A stretch of DNA of 11,581 bases from Dehalococcoidia bacterium CG2_30_46_19 (GCA_001872925.1 MNYD01000153.1:1-11581); one strand, 5' to 3'; positions 1 to 6,505 are shown, numbered from the stretch's first letter. The notes: generated from the letters alone by a model not told the origin. A program made the numbers and translations.

Positions 1-1
1 A

Positions 2-340
2 CACAGTTATGGGGCTGGTTTTCTAATCTGCGTGGCTCCGTTTATCGTTAACACGGCTGTCGCACTCCTCATATTTTCCATTGCGTCAAATGTTTCCTCC
101 ACTGCCGTCGCTTTCCCATTGTACTGGTTGGGTATATCCATAGGGATGCATGCATTCCCCAGCAGTGGAGATGCCGATAGCTTGTGGCGTTACTCGAAGG
201 CAGCTTGGAGGCACAATCCTCTGGCCGTTCTGGGCTTCCCGATTGTTATCTTAATAAAGATAGCTGCCGTGCTCAGTATTATCTGGTTTGACCTGTTCTA
301 TGCTATTGCTTTGCTGCTTCCCTTTGTGGTAACAATATAA
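2..340 (+). CDS. C-terminal part of a polytopic membrane protein (5' end outside window)
   Basis: The reading frame is open from base 2 to the TAA at 338-340, so this is probably the last ~112 residues of a longer gene. A GTG at 32 could serve as a start but has no clear ribosome binding site, and the frame continues upstream without a stop. The visible protein is very hydrophobic, with about three membrane segments: around APFIVNTAVALLIF, around the LYWLGISIG stretch, and two adjacent segments near the end. A short polar loop carries H-A-F-P-S-S-G-D-A. The motif G-I-S-I-G-M-H-A-F-P reminds me of M50-like or DUF3267-type membrane metalloprotease relatives, but no HExxH motif is in the visible part, so this is only an impression. 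It is followed by ~90 bp of spacer before the NYN gene and shows no functional link to it. Confidence 0.5.
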   Translation, partial: HSYGAGFLICVAPFIVNTAVALLIFSIASNVSSTAVAFPLYWLGISIGMHAFPSSGDADSLWRYSKAAWRHNPLAVLGFPIVILIKIAAVLSIIWFDLFYAIALLLPFVVTI

Positions 341-429
341 CGAAGTGTTTAACCGACTGATATTGACCCTTGTAATGATGGGGGATAGGATATAGGCAAA
401 TTTGAATATTTGATTGGCAAATCATTGCT

Positions 430-930
430 GTGAAGAAGCCGCAAAACAATTATGCCTTTATTGACAGCCAAAATCTTAACCTTTCGATCCGTGATCAAGG
501 CTGGGTTTTAGACTTTAGAAAATTCAGGCAATATCTTCACGGCAAATATGGCGCAACCAAAGCCTTTCTTTTTATCGGCTATGTTTATGAAAATCAAGGC
601 CTATATACCAACTTACAGAAGGCTGGGTATATTTTAGTTTTCAAGCCGACGCTCAAGTTACCAAGTGGAAAGGCCAAGGGGAATGTTGACGCTGAGTTGG
701 TTCTTCACGCCATGATCGAATATCAAAACTATGACAAAGCCCTTATTGTCACCGGAGACGGCGATTTCTATTGTCTGCTGGACTATCTTGCAAAGAATGA
801 TAAACTGTTAAAACTAATGATCCCGAACAAGAATAGTTTCTCCTCATTATTTAGAAAAATGATGCCGCATATTGTATTTATGAATAATCTTAGAAGCAGA
901 CTCGAGTATCATAAAGGTAGTGAGCAATAA
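430..930 (+). CDS. NYN-domain protein (LabA/DUF88-like, PIN-fold putative ribonuclease)
   Basis: This 166-residue protein has the layout of the NYN domain, a PIN-like metal-dependent nuclease fold found in RNA-processing and defence proteins. The acidic residues expected in the active site are present: D12 in the N-terminal AFIDSQNLN strand, D87 in GNVDAEL, and D110/D112 in the VTGDGDF motif. A conserved N15 follows the first aspartate. The domain covers nearly the whole protein (about residues 8-155), with no extra domain. The start is taken as GTG at 430; the frame has a stop at 403-405 and I see no better start, although no strong Shine-Dalgarno is visible. The gene stands alone. A stable hairpin begins at its stop codon. 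The substrate is unknown; family members act on RNA, but some are probably non-catalytic. The family call is firm and the biological role is not known. Confidence 0.85.
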   Translation: MKKPQNNYAFIDSQNLNLSIRDQGWVLDFRKFRQYLHGKYGATKAFLFIGYVYENQGLYTNLQKAGYILVFKPTLKLPSGKAKGNVDAELVLHAMIEYQNYDKALIVTGDGDFYCLLDYLAKNDKLLKLMIPNKNSFSSLFRKMMPHIVFMNNLRSRLEYHKGSEQ

Positions 931-974
931 AAAAAGAGGCATTGCCGTGGGATAAAGCCCACAGATTGGCCTCT
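929..974. terminator. Structured hairpin at the 3' end of the NYN gene
   Basis: An outer stem pairs AGAGGC (935-940) with GCCTCT (969-974). An inner stem pairs GTGGG (947-951) with CCCAC (958-962) around an ATAAAG loop. Between the stems is a symmetric 6 x 6 internal loop, ATTGCC against AGATTG. Seven A residues (929-935) precede it, so on the - strand it reads as a hairpin followed by a T-run, a typical intrinsic terminator. On the + strand only TCATCG follows, a weak terminator. It may stop transcription arriving from the right, act on both strands, or be a structured RNA element that goes with the NYN gene. Confidence 0.55.
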
Positions 975-1014
975 CATCGTGATTCTAGTATAAGAATAGC
1001 AAACATATTTATTG

Positions 1015-1044
1015 TTGTCAATAGGTAGTACTCGTTCATACGAT
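1015..1044 (+). promoter_or_regulatory. Possible promoter upstream of the repeat block and msrBA
   Basis: TTGTCA (1015-1020) is a 5/6 match to a -35 box. TACGAT (1039-1044), 18 bp further on, is a 4/6 match to a -10 box. It is the best candidate I see on the + strand between the NYN gene and msrB. It would give a transcript with a ~270-nt leader passing through the repeat block, so a closer promoter within that block is also possible. The assignment is weak. Confidence 0.25.
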
Positions 1045-1068
1045 TGGTGCCACTTTAACTTCCTTCTT

Positions 1069-1242
1069 CGTCATTGCGAACGGAGAAATCCCTGTGCGGC
1101 ATCAGATTGCTTCGGCACTAACGTGCCTCGCAATGACAGGGGGGCATACCTCGCAATGATAGGAGGGGGCGTCCCTCACAACGACAGAAGGTCATTGCCA
1201 GCCTTTTTTTATTGTCATTGCGAGCGAAGCGAAGCAATCTCG
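1069..1242. repeat. Cluster of REP-like repeats (CATTGCGA...TCGCAATG family)
   Basis: This block holds several copies, in both orientations, of a common dispersed bacterial repeat. TCATTGCGA at 1071-1079 pairs with TCGCAATGA at 1128-1136. A further CTCGCAATGAT lies at about 1150-1160, a degraded copy (CCTCACAACGAC) follows, and a canonical GTCATTGCGAGCGAAGCGAAGCAATC begins at 1214. The open frames crossing it translate to 'HCERSEAI'-type peptides, a well-known sign of this repeat and not a protein. A T-run at 1204-1210 lies between copies. The rest of the 395-bp gap between the NYN gene and msrB shows no gene. The last copy ends ~80 bp before the msrB start. Confidence 0.85.
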
Positions 1243-1325
1243 TCAACTTCCCCTTAGCAAAGCACAATCGCTGTGCCGCTCATGGTGATATAGCGCGTTT
1301 AGAAGACTCAGAAGGAGGTGCAGAC

Positions 1326-1775
1326 ATTACAACCGTCCAGATTTATGATGCCAAGCAGAACAGGGTGGTGACCGTAGAGAAAATTGAGAAGTCGGATGCG
1401 GAATGGAAGAAGCTGCTGACCAAGAAGCAGTATGAAATCACGACCAGGAAGGGAACGGAATTTCCGGGCACCTGCCCCTTTGACAAAGTCCATGAACCAG
1501 GTATCTTCCAGTGTGTACGCTGCGGCACCGACCTTTTTCGCAGTTCCACCAAGTTCGAATCGAGGACGGGCTGGCCTAGTTATTATGAGCCAATCTCACG
1601 GTTGAACGTGGTGGAGCAGCCTGACAGGAGTCTGGGAATGGTGCGGACGGAAGTGCTCTGCGCCCGGTGTGGCTCCCACCTTGGCCATGTGTTTGATGAT
1701 GGCCCGCCACCGACCGGCAAACGCTATTGTATGAATGGCCTTGCGCTTAAATTCGTACCCGAGGGCAAACTGTGA
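1326..1775 (+). CDS. msrB: Peptide-methionine (R)-S-oxide reductase MsrB
   Basis: MsrB reduces the R-epimer of methionine sulfoxide in proteins, using thioredoxin. From a start at 1326 the protein is 149 residues, normal for a single-domain MsrB. It carries two zinc-binding CxxC pairs (C63/C66 in CVRCG and C112/C115 in CARCG), the HLGHVFDDGP and TGKRYC signatures, and the catalytic cysteine C135. The position that often holds a resolving Cys before GWPS is Thr here (SRTGWPS); C50 in GTCPFD is a possible alternative. A strong Shine-Dalgarno AAGGAGGTG (1312-1320) points to ATT at 1326, a rare start codon. The alternatives are GTG at 1365, with no good binding site and loss of the TVQIYDA strand, or an upstream ATG at 1212 inside a repeat, which is implausible. 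No signal peptide is present, so the enzyme is cytoplasmic. It overlaps msrA by 4 nt, so translational coupling is likely. Confidence 0.93.
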   Translation: MTTVQIYDAKQNRVVTVEKIEKSDAEWKKLLTKKQYEITTRKGTEFPGTCPFDKVHEPGIFQCVRCGTDLFRSSTKFESRTGWPSYYEPISRLNVVEQPDRSLGMVRTEVLCARCGSHLGHVFDDGPPPTGKRYCMNGLALKFVPEGKL

Positions 1776-2323
1776 ACCGGGCAGTCTCATTGGAAGCTGC
1801 TACCCTGGCTGGCGGTTGTTTCTGGTGTCTTGAGGCGGTGTTCCGGGAAGTTGACGGCGTCGAGAATGTGGTCTCCGGCTACACGGGCGGCACCACCATC
1901 AATCCGACCTACGAGCAGGTCTGCACTGGCAAGACTGGCCACGCTGAGGCAGTCCAGGTGAGCTTCAATCCTTCCAAGATCTCGTATCGGGAAATCCTGG
2001 AGATTTTCTTCTCTGTTCATGACCCAACGACACTGAACCGGCAGGGTCCGGATGTGGGCACGTCGTACCGTTCGGCTATTTTCTACCACAACGAGCGGCA
2101 AAAAGCCGTTGTCGAGGAACTCATCGGAGAGCTCAATAAAGCTCACCTGGGGAAGAAACCCATCGTCACGCAGATTGTCCCGCTGGATACATTCTATCCT
2201 GCAGAAGACTACCACCGGGAATACTTCTCTCAACATCCCGAACAGGCTTACTGCCAGACGGTGATTTCGCCCAAGGTCAATAAGTTCCGCAAGAAGTGGA
2301 CAGCGCGGCTTAAAGATTGTTAA
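1772..2323 (+). CDS. msrA: Peptide-methionine (S)-S-oxide reductase MsrA
   Basis: MsrA reduces the S-epimer of methionine sulfoxide and so complements MsrB encoded just upstream. The 183-residue protein has the hallmark AGGCFWC motif, with catalytic C16, near the N-terminus. It also has the conserved GYTGG (36-40), GHAEAVQV (56-63), FFSVHDPT (79-86) and the downstream YRSAIFY. Distal cysteines C161 (AYCQ) and C183 (the last residue) are candidates for recycling; the terminal one is a familiar position for an MsrA resolving Cys. The start is GTG at 1772, overlapping the msrB TGA as GTGA, the classic arrangement for coupled translation. No signal sequence is present, so a cytoplasmic location is inferred. 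The two genes form a bicistronic oxidative-damage repair unit. Separate msrB-msrA genes are common; some bacteria fuse them. Confidence 0.96.
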   Translation: MNRAVSLEAATLAGGCFWCLEAVFREVDGVENVVSGYTGGTTINPTYEQVCTGKTGHAEAVQVSFNPSKISYREILEIFFSVHDPTTLNRQGPDVGTSYRSAIFYHNERQKAVVEELIGELNKAHLGKKPIVTQIVPLDTFYPAEDYHREYFSQHPEQAYCQTVISPKVNKFRKKWTARLKDC

Positions 2324-2344
2324 CCAGCGAATGGGAGGTGTAAA

Positions 2345-2413
2345 ATGAATGCAATACCTGGCGTAGAATAGCCAGGATGTGCGTATGGCTCATCGGCTTG
2401 TTGTGCCGGAGCC
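2345..2413 (+). other. Two hairpins with a minimal ORF after msrA
   Basis: GGGAGGTGTAAAATG gives a convincing ribosome binding site and ATG at 2345, but the frame stops after eight codons (M-N-A-I-P-G-V-E, TAG at 2369-2371). CCTGGC (2357-2362) pairs with GCCAGG (2371-2376) across the end of this ORF. A second hairpin pairs GGCTC (2387-2391) with GAGCC (2409-2413), reinforced by CGGC/GCCG inside. No T-run follows either hairpin, so they are weak as terminators. They could be a leader-peptide-like remnant, RNA structure at the end of the msrBA transcript, or debris of a lost gene. Confidence 0.35.
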
Positions 2414-2436
2414 AAATATAGGAGGGTGTTTAAAAA

Positions 2437-2488
2437 TGTAGTTGCCCAATTTATTGGGCAAATGCGCCTGATGAATCAGGCAACTACA
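2437..2488. repeat. 52-bp palindromic intergenic element
   Basis: TGTAGTTGCC (2437-2446) and GGCAACTACA (2479-2488) are perfect 10-bp inverted ends. Inside, TTGCCCAAT/ATTGGGCAA and CCTGAT/ATCAGG form two more hairpins, so the element can fold in alternative cruciform or three-way shapes. It has the look of a small dispersed palindrome or miniature element. Immediately in front is GGAGGG, nine bases, then ATG followed directly by TAG; the ATG and TAG overlap the left end of the element. Copies elsewhere in the genome cannot be checked here. Confidence 0.6.
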
Positions 2489-2497
2489 GAAATTTGA

Positions 2498-2718
2498 AAG
2501 TGAAAATCCTAAGCACTAAATACGAAATACTAAACAATGTAAAAGAGCAGTCAGCAGTCAGCGGTTAGCTAACGACTGATGGCTGCTAAATTCAGTTTTG
2601 GTATTTGAATTTGGAATTTAGAATTTGTTTAGAGTTTAGAAATTAGGATTTAGAATTTAAGGTTGTTAAAATGCTTAAAAACGAACGCAAAATCAAAATT
2701 AAACAGCCTTTATAGAAA
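2498..2718. repeat. AT-rich spacer with degenerate short repeats, no gene
   Basis: No coding sequence is seen between the palindromic element and the FKBP gene. The stretch has CAGTCAGCAGTCAGC (about 2549-2562), a perfect 10-bp palindrome GTTAGCTAAC (2564-2573), and AGCAG/CTGCT flanks (2546-2550 and 2583-2587) that close an imperfect hairpin. AT-rich near-copies follow: GGAATTTAGAATTT (2613-2626) and GGATTTAGAATTT (2646-2658). These look like slipped, minisatellite-like sequence. The FKBP promoter must lie in or near it, but I could not pick a convincing pair of boxes. Confidence 0.45.
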
Positions 2719-2733
2719 TTGGAGGTAAGTGTG

Positions 2734-3243
2734 GTGAAATACCGCCATATTATTTTACTGGGAATTCTTCTACTGGGAGCGATACTGATATCAGGATGTA
2801 ACGCAGAGCAGAATGCGGCACAAGCGAAGAATGGCGACATTGTCCAGGTGGATTATACCGGAACACTGGAAAACGGCACCGTATTTGATACATCGGTGGG
2901 ACGTGAACCTTTGAATTTTACTTTGGGTGAAGGTCAAATGATTCCCAAGTTTGAACAAGCTGTCCTGGGGATGAAAATCGGGGAATCGAAAACCTTTACC
3001 ATTCCCGCGGATGAGGCCTACGGCCAATACAGTGATGACCTGGTACGGGTAATAGATCGAGAGGAACTTACGAATATCCCGAATCCAGAGGTTGGTCAGC
3101 AGTTGTATGGGTCTCAAACAGATGGTACAACAATCACAGGCACTATAACCAATGTCACTGACACGACGGTAACAGTAGATTTTAACCCCCCTCTTGCGGG
3201 GAAAAACCTGACCTTTGAAATTGAGCTTGTGAGCATACAATAA
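2734..3243 (+). CDS. Lipoprotein FKBP-type peptidyl-prolyl cis-trans isomerase (SlyD-like)
   Basis: The product is a prolyl isomerase that should help fold extracytoplasmic proteins. Starting at GTG 2734 gives 169 residues. A positively charged start (KYRH) and a hydrophobic stretch end in the lipobox I-S-G-C, so C22 would be lipidated and the mature protein tethered to the outer face of the membrane. The FKBP half begins at VQVDYTGTLENG, with VFDTS and the GEGQMIPKFEQAVLGMKIGE core. A second segment (about residues 100-150) replaces the flap, and the protein ends in PLAGKNLTFEIEL; this is the layout of SlyD-type and archaeal FKBPs with an insert-in-flap chaperone domain. GGAGGT at 2721-2726 sits 7 nt before GTG 2734. 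GTG at 2731 is also possible, and a TTG at 2719 would overlap the binding site. It is monocistronic as far as can be seen. Confidence 0.93.
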   Translation: MKYRHIILLGILLLGAILISGCNAEQNAAQAKNGDIVQVDYTGTLENGTVFDTSVGREPLNFTLGEGQMIPKFEQAVLGMKIGESKTFTIPADEAYGQYSDDLVRVIDREELTNIPNPEVGQQLYGSQTDGTTITGTITNVTDTTVTVDFNPPLAGKNLTFEIELVSIQ

Positions 3244-3569
3244 ATTACCTTTCATGACGCCTCCCATTTTCAATGTGCGGCGGTATGGAGTAATGCTTTT
3301 CACCTCTTCATGTTTGGCTTCCTCTGGGCTTAGAACGAGTTAAGGCTGGGCGCTAGCTCACGCTTGAAGTGGGCAGCGATGATTTGTCTGCTTTTCAGAA
3401 GAGGATTTAGCCCTTTCATGAATGGCAGAGTTAACAAACTGACGGAATGTTCGACCAGGCAACCAACCAACATCTTGTGTCCCCGAACTCTTAGAGTGTC
3501 CGGTTTGAGTGCATCAGCCGATGCGTGGTATGTTGTTTTGCCATGCAAAGGCATAGAACAAGTATCTCC
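3244..3569. other. Non-coding gap between the FKBP gene and the cas operon
   Basis: No gene is supported here. A 75-codon frame (3364-3591) has no ribosome binding site, no recognisable motif and an odd composition. A small perfect hairpin, GCATC-AGCC-GATGC, lies at 3511-3524. Near the right end, TGCC (3539-3542) faces GGCA (3550-3553), and GGCATA recurs at 3550-3555 and 3572-3577, a 22-bp period. This suggests a control region for the cas promoter. No clear terminator for the FKBP gene was found. Confidence 0.4.
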
Positions 3570-3607
3570 TTGGCATAATATGGTGCTATAATTTATCCAA
3601 ATGCCAA
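3570..3607 (+). promoter_or_regulatory. Extended -10 promoter of the csm operon, bracketed by an inverted repeat
   Basis: TATAAT at 3587-3592 is a perfect -10 box. TG at 3584-3585 and one further base make it an extended -10, which needs little from a -35 box; none is convincing here. Initiation would be expected near 3598-3600, at or just before the cas10 ATG at 3601. There is no Shine-Dalgarno before that ATG, so the message is probably leaderless. TTGGCAT (3570-3576) and ATGCCAA (3601-3607) form a perfect 7-bp inverted repeat around the -10 box, a possible operator. Confidence 0.6.
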
Positions 3608-6048
3608 AAGAATACCAAACCATTGTGCTGGCAGCCCTGCTCCATGATATCGGGAAGCTTATCCAGCGTGGCAAATTTCTGCATCTCGACAAAGGGCAAC
3701 ATCCAAAGTTTTCTGCCGATTTCATAAAGATAAACACGGGGGTGTTCGCTCAAATAGCCGATATGACACTGCTGGAAGAGCTGGTCTTGAGGCATCATGA
3801 GGATGAACGGCACTTCCCGCCAGAGCTTCTAGTACAGGGCATCAAAGATGAACATACTAGGATGCTCGCTAGCTTGGTGAGCAAAGCAGATAATCTGTCT
3901 TCCTCAGAGAGAGGCAAAAGCAATGAACAATGGCAGGATTACAAGACGACGCCCTTAGCCTCAGTCTTGGAAAGGCTAGGGCAGGAGGTTGTTGAAGAAG
4001 CGGACGAGGTTATTCTGGGAAGATATCATCCGCAACAACTACAGGATGTAGGTTCATTACAAAGCATATTTCCTGATAGATTTGAACATTACTCGTCTGG
4101 AGAGCTTGATAAGCTCATTTCGGGTCCTGGTTCTTTTGGTGACTCTTTCAAAGATATGTTTCGTTCTGACAGAAGCCAGTTGAATCTGGCTGACTTCGAC
4201 TCTGTGTTAGCCCACTTGCTTAACATTCTTCACCGGTATTGTTGGTCTATTCCGAGTAATACTCAAGAGCTTATTCCGGATGTTTCCCTATTCGACCACC
4301 TAAAGACAACAGCCACAATAGCCAGTTGCCTGTATGTTTACCACAAAGAGACTGATACGTTGACTGAAATAGAGCTTCACCGTGATGATATCCGGCGGTT
4401 TTGTCTTGTTGCTGGAGACATCTCAGGTATTCAGAGTTACATCTTTGATATTGCCAGTATCGGAGTCGGTGGAGGGGTAGCGAGACGCTTGAGGGCACGC
4501 TCTCTTTATGTGCAGCTATGCTCGGAGATTGCCGCTCACCGTTTACTTCATTCCCTGAAATTACCACTAGCCCTTCATGTGATTATGAGCTCAGGTGGAC
4601 GATTCTATCTGCTCCTTCCCAACCTGTCCCGAACCAAAGAAGCTGTAGAGGAGATGCAGAGATTTGCCGATGAATGGTTTCTAAGCAAACTGAATGGAGA
4701 ACTATCGCTAAACCTGGCTTCAGTGGAGTTTGACGATTCCGGCTTTCGGGCTGCCAAAGAGAAAGGTGGAGGTTTTGGGACGGTGCTAAATGAATCTGCC
4801 AAGGCCCTAAATGAACGAAAACAAAAACCATATGGTCAGACGATATTAGAGGATAATTCATGGCAGGAGTCTTTTTTCGTGCTTCCCGTTAATTATGAAG
4901 GCCAGGCGCCCTGTCGTTCTTGTAAGAAGTTCCCTCAATGGAAAGATGAGCTATGTGAGCATTGCTGGCTTGACCGTAGTATTGGAGCAAGAATGCCTCA
5001 AGCTAATTACGTTGCTTTTTGCGATTCACAGAATAGCGGGGACATTCCTATCCTTGGCTACTCTGCATCCGTAATGGATTCACCCCCGAATATCAAACAA
5101 GCTCATCCTTACTTGACTTTCAAACTTAATGACCCAGACCTCACCTTGTTAGCCAATCAGACGGCCGGTGGGAAATATCTGGCCAATTTCGTTGCTTTAC
5201 CAGATAGTTGTCTCCTATGTTCGGAGGAAACCCCCACTATAGCATCTTTTGAATGCCTGGCGAATCGAGCACAGGGCAGGAAATTGCTGGGCTTCCTCAA
5301 GGCCGATGTAGACAATTTGGGGCAACTCTTCATCCTGGGATTAAAAAGAAAAGAATACTCTGTGGACACGATTTCCAGGGTGACCACCCTCAGTCGTATG
5401 CTTGACTTGTTCTTCACCGGCTGGGTAGAACACTTAGCGAGGGAAGAGAAGAACCTATATATGGTGTACTCAGGTGGTGATGACCTCTTCGTAGTCGGTC
5501 CTTGGGATAAACTACTGCTTTTTGCCGGTCAGCTAAGAAAAGATTTTTCCTGTTTCACCAATAATACAAGGATAACCATGTCCGCCGGCATTGTTATCAC
5601 CAAGCCCAATTATCCTGTAGCCAGGGCTGCCAGTGATGCCAATGATGCTCTGGAACACTCCAAAAGTAATAAGAGGGACAAGACTCAGAAAGACAGCATT
5701 ACTGTTCTGGGAAGAACTCTCACATGGCAAGAATGGGAACCAGTGTGCCAACTCTGGTTACAACTACGCAAGTCGCTGGGGCAAGTTTCCTCCGCCTTTC
5801 TGTACCGGTTGCTGGCACTTTCCGACATGTGGCAGGCTTACAAAAAGGGGAATACAATGGGCTTACGTTTCTATCCTCTTCTGGCCTATAGCATAGCCCG
5901 GAATCTTGATGCTAAGAAGTCTCCAGACTTCTACCAGTGGATTGAAGGGTTGCTTAACCCGCGCCCCGGCGATAAGGAGCAGCAACTTGCCCTGGATAAT
6001 CTGGGCTTAGTTACCACATTACTTATTTACAGTAAAGAGGAGGTTTAG
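3601..6048 (+). CDS. cas10: Type III-A effector large subunit Cas10 (Csm1), HD and GGDD motifs intact
   Basis: Cas10 is the signature subunit of the Csm complex. When crRNA pairs with target RNA, it cuts single-stranded DNA through its HD domain and makes cyclic oligoadenylate (cOA) with its Palm domain. The 815-residue length is usual. The HD domain opens the protein: H15-D16 in LLHDIGKL, then H65/H66 in RHHEDE. The first Palm domain includes GDISGIQSYIF (272-282) and SSGGRFYLLLP. A zinc finger has C438, C441, C452 and C455, and another CxxC follows at C537/C540. The second Palm domain has KADVDNLG (D569, D571) and YSGGDDLF (G625, G626, D627, D628), the cyclase motif. Both activities are therefore predicted to be active. 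The ATG at 3601 starts exactly at the family N-terminus but lacks a ribosome binding site. It is the first gene of the operon; csm2 starts one base after its stop. Confidence 0.97.
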   Translation: MPKEYQTIVLAALLHDIGKLIQRGKFLHLDKGQHPKFSADFIKINTGVFAQIADMTLLEELVLRHHEDERHFPPELLVQGIKDEHTRMLASLVSKADNLSSSERGKSNEQWQDYKTTPLASVLERLGQEVVEEADEVILGRYHPQQLQDVGSLQSIFPDRFEHYSSGELDKLISGPGSFGDSFKDMFRSDRSQLNLADFDSVLAHLLNILHRYCWSIPSNTQELIPDVSLFDHLKTTATIASCLYVYHKETDTLTEIELHRDDIRRFCLVAGDISGIQSYIFDIASIGVGGGVARRLRARSLYVQLCSEIAAHRLLHSLKLPLALHVIMSSGGRFYLLLPNLSRTKEAVEEMQRFADEWFLSKLNGELSLNLASVEFDDSGFRAAKEKGGGFGTVLNESAKALNERKQKPYGQTILEDNSWQESFFVLPVNYEGQAPCRSCKKFPQWKDELCEHCWLDRSIGARMPQANYVAFCDSQNSGDIPILGYSASVMDSPPNIKQAHPYLTFKLNDPDLTLLANQTAGGKYLANFVALPDSCLLCSEETPTIASFECLANRAQGRKLLGFLKADVDNLGQLFILGLKRKEYSVDTISRVTTLSRMLDLFFTGWVEHLAREEKNLYMVYSGGDDLFVVGPWDKLLLFAGQLRKDFSCFTNNTRITMSAGIVITKPNYPVARAASDANDALEHSKSNKRDKTQKDSITVLGRTLTWQEWEPVCQLWLQLRKSLGQVSSAFLYRLLALSDMWQAYKKGNTMGLRFYPLLAYSIARNLDAKKSPDFYQWIEGLLNPRPGDKEQQLALDNLGLVTTLLIYSKEEV

Positions 6049-6049
6049 C

Positions 6050-6502
6050 ATGAGGTATAGAGGTGATACTGGATTTCAGCGCGGGGCAAGACAGCCACCC
6101 CAGCTACCAAGAGGTTACTTGCAAAATGGCTACTTCGATTCCCAAGGCAATCTGTGGCCCGAAATAATTCAGCAGTGGCCTGATGAAATAGCCCAAACCT
6201 TCAGAGATGGCCGTCTTACCACTACCCAATTACGGCGTTTCTTTAATAGAGCTCGTGCCTTGGAAAAGGAACTGAAAACGAAGACCTTCGAACGGCTGAA
6301 GGAGGATGTGGCGACCCTTAAGCCTATTGCTGCAGCCAGTGTAGGCAGAAAAACAGCCCCTGACATATTCAAACAATTCATAGATAGAAATGTCGATCTG
6401 GTACTCCGTTCATCCGATTCCGATGCTTTGGTCAGAGGATTTCTGACGCATTTCCAAAGCGTAGTTGCTTACCTTAAATATTACGAGGAAAAAAGGAGGT
6501 GA
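6050..6502 (+). CDS. csm2: Type III-A small subunit Csm2
   Basis: Csm2 forms the inner helical filament of the Csm complex alongside Csm3 and contacts the crRNA-target duplex. The 150-residue product is mostly helical and basic. Its recognisable core is LTTTQLRRFFNRARALEKEL (about residues 56-75), the most typical Csm2 segment, and it ends in a lysine/arginine-rich tail (YYEEKRR). The first ~35 residues are rich in Gln, Pro, Gly and Arg and look disordered, as in many Csm2 proteins. AGAGGAGG (6036-6043) lies six bases before the ATG, inside the end of cas10, so translation is likely coupled. The position directly after cas10 and before csm3 is the standard type III-A order and supports the call. 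Confidence 0.93.
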   Translation: MRYRGDTGFQRGARQPPQLPRGYLQNGYFDSQGNLWPEIIQQWPDEIAQTFRDGRLTTTQLRRFFNRARALEKELKTKTFERLKEDVATLKPIAAASVGRKTAPDIFKQFIDRNVDLVLRSSDSDALVRGFLTHFQSVVAYLKYYEEKRR

Positions 6503-6505
6503 AAC

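Noticed and set aside
1190..1212. AAGG...CCTTTTTTT as an intrinsic terminator
   Set aside because: The stem would have only four pairs and lies within a decayed repeat copy.
1012..1257. 81-codon + strand frame
   Set aside because: It translates the REP-like repeat (HCERSEAI-type peptides) and has no ribosome binding site or family match.
1212..1325. N-terminal extension of MsrB from ATG 1212
   Set aside because: The first codons are the repeat itself (SLRAKRSNL), and the true ribosome binding site lies at 1312-1320.
1787..2236. 149-codon - strand frame
   Set aside because: It lies wholly antisense to msrA, whose motifs are certain; no binding site or recognisable motif.
2791..3303. 170-codon - strand frame
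   Set aside because: It is antisense to the FKBP gene and has no recognisable domain.
3364..3591. 75-codon + strand frame between the FKBP gene and cas10
   Set aside because: No ribosome binding site or motif, and it runs through the cas promoter.
3330..3737. 135-codon - strand frame as a possible divergent regulator of the cas operon
   Set aside because: It overlaps the HD domain of cas10 in antisense and shows no DNA-binding motif.
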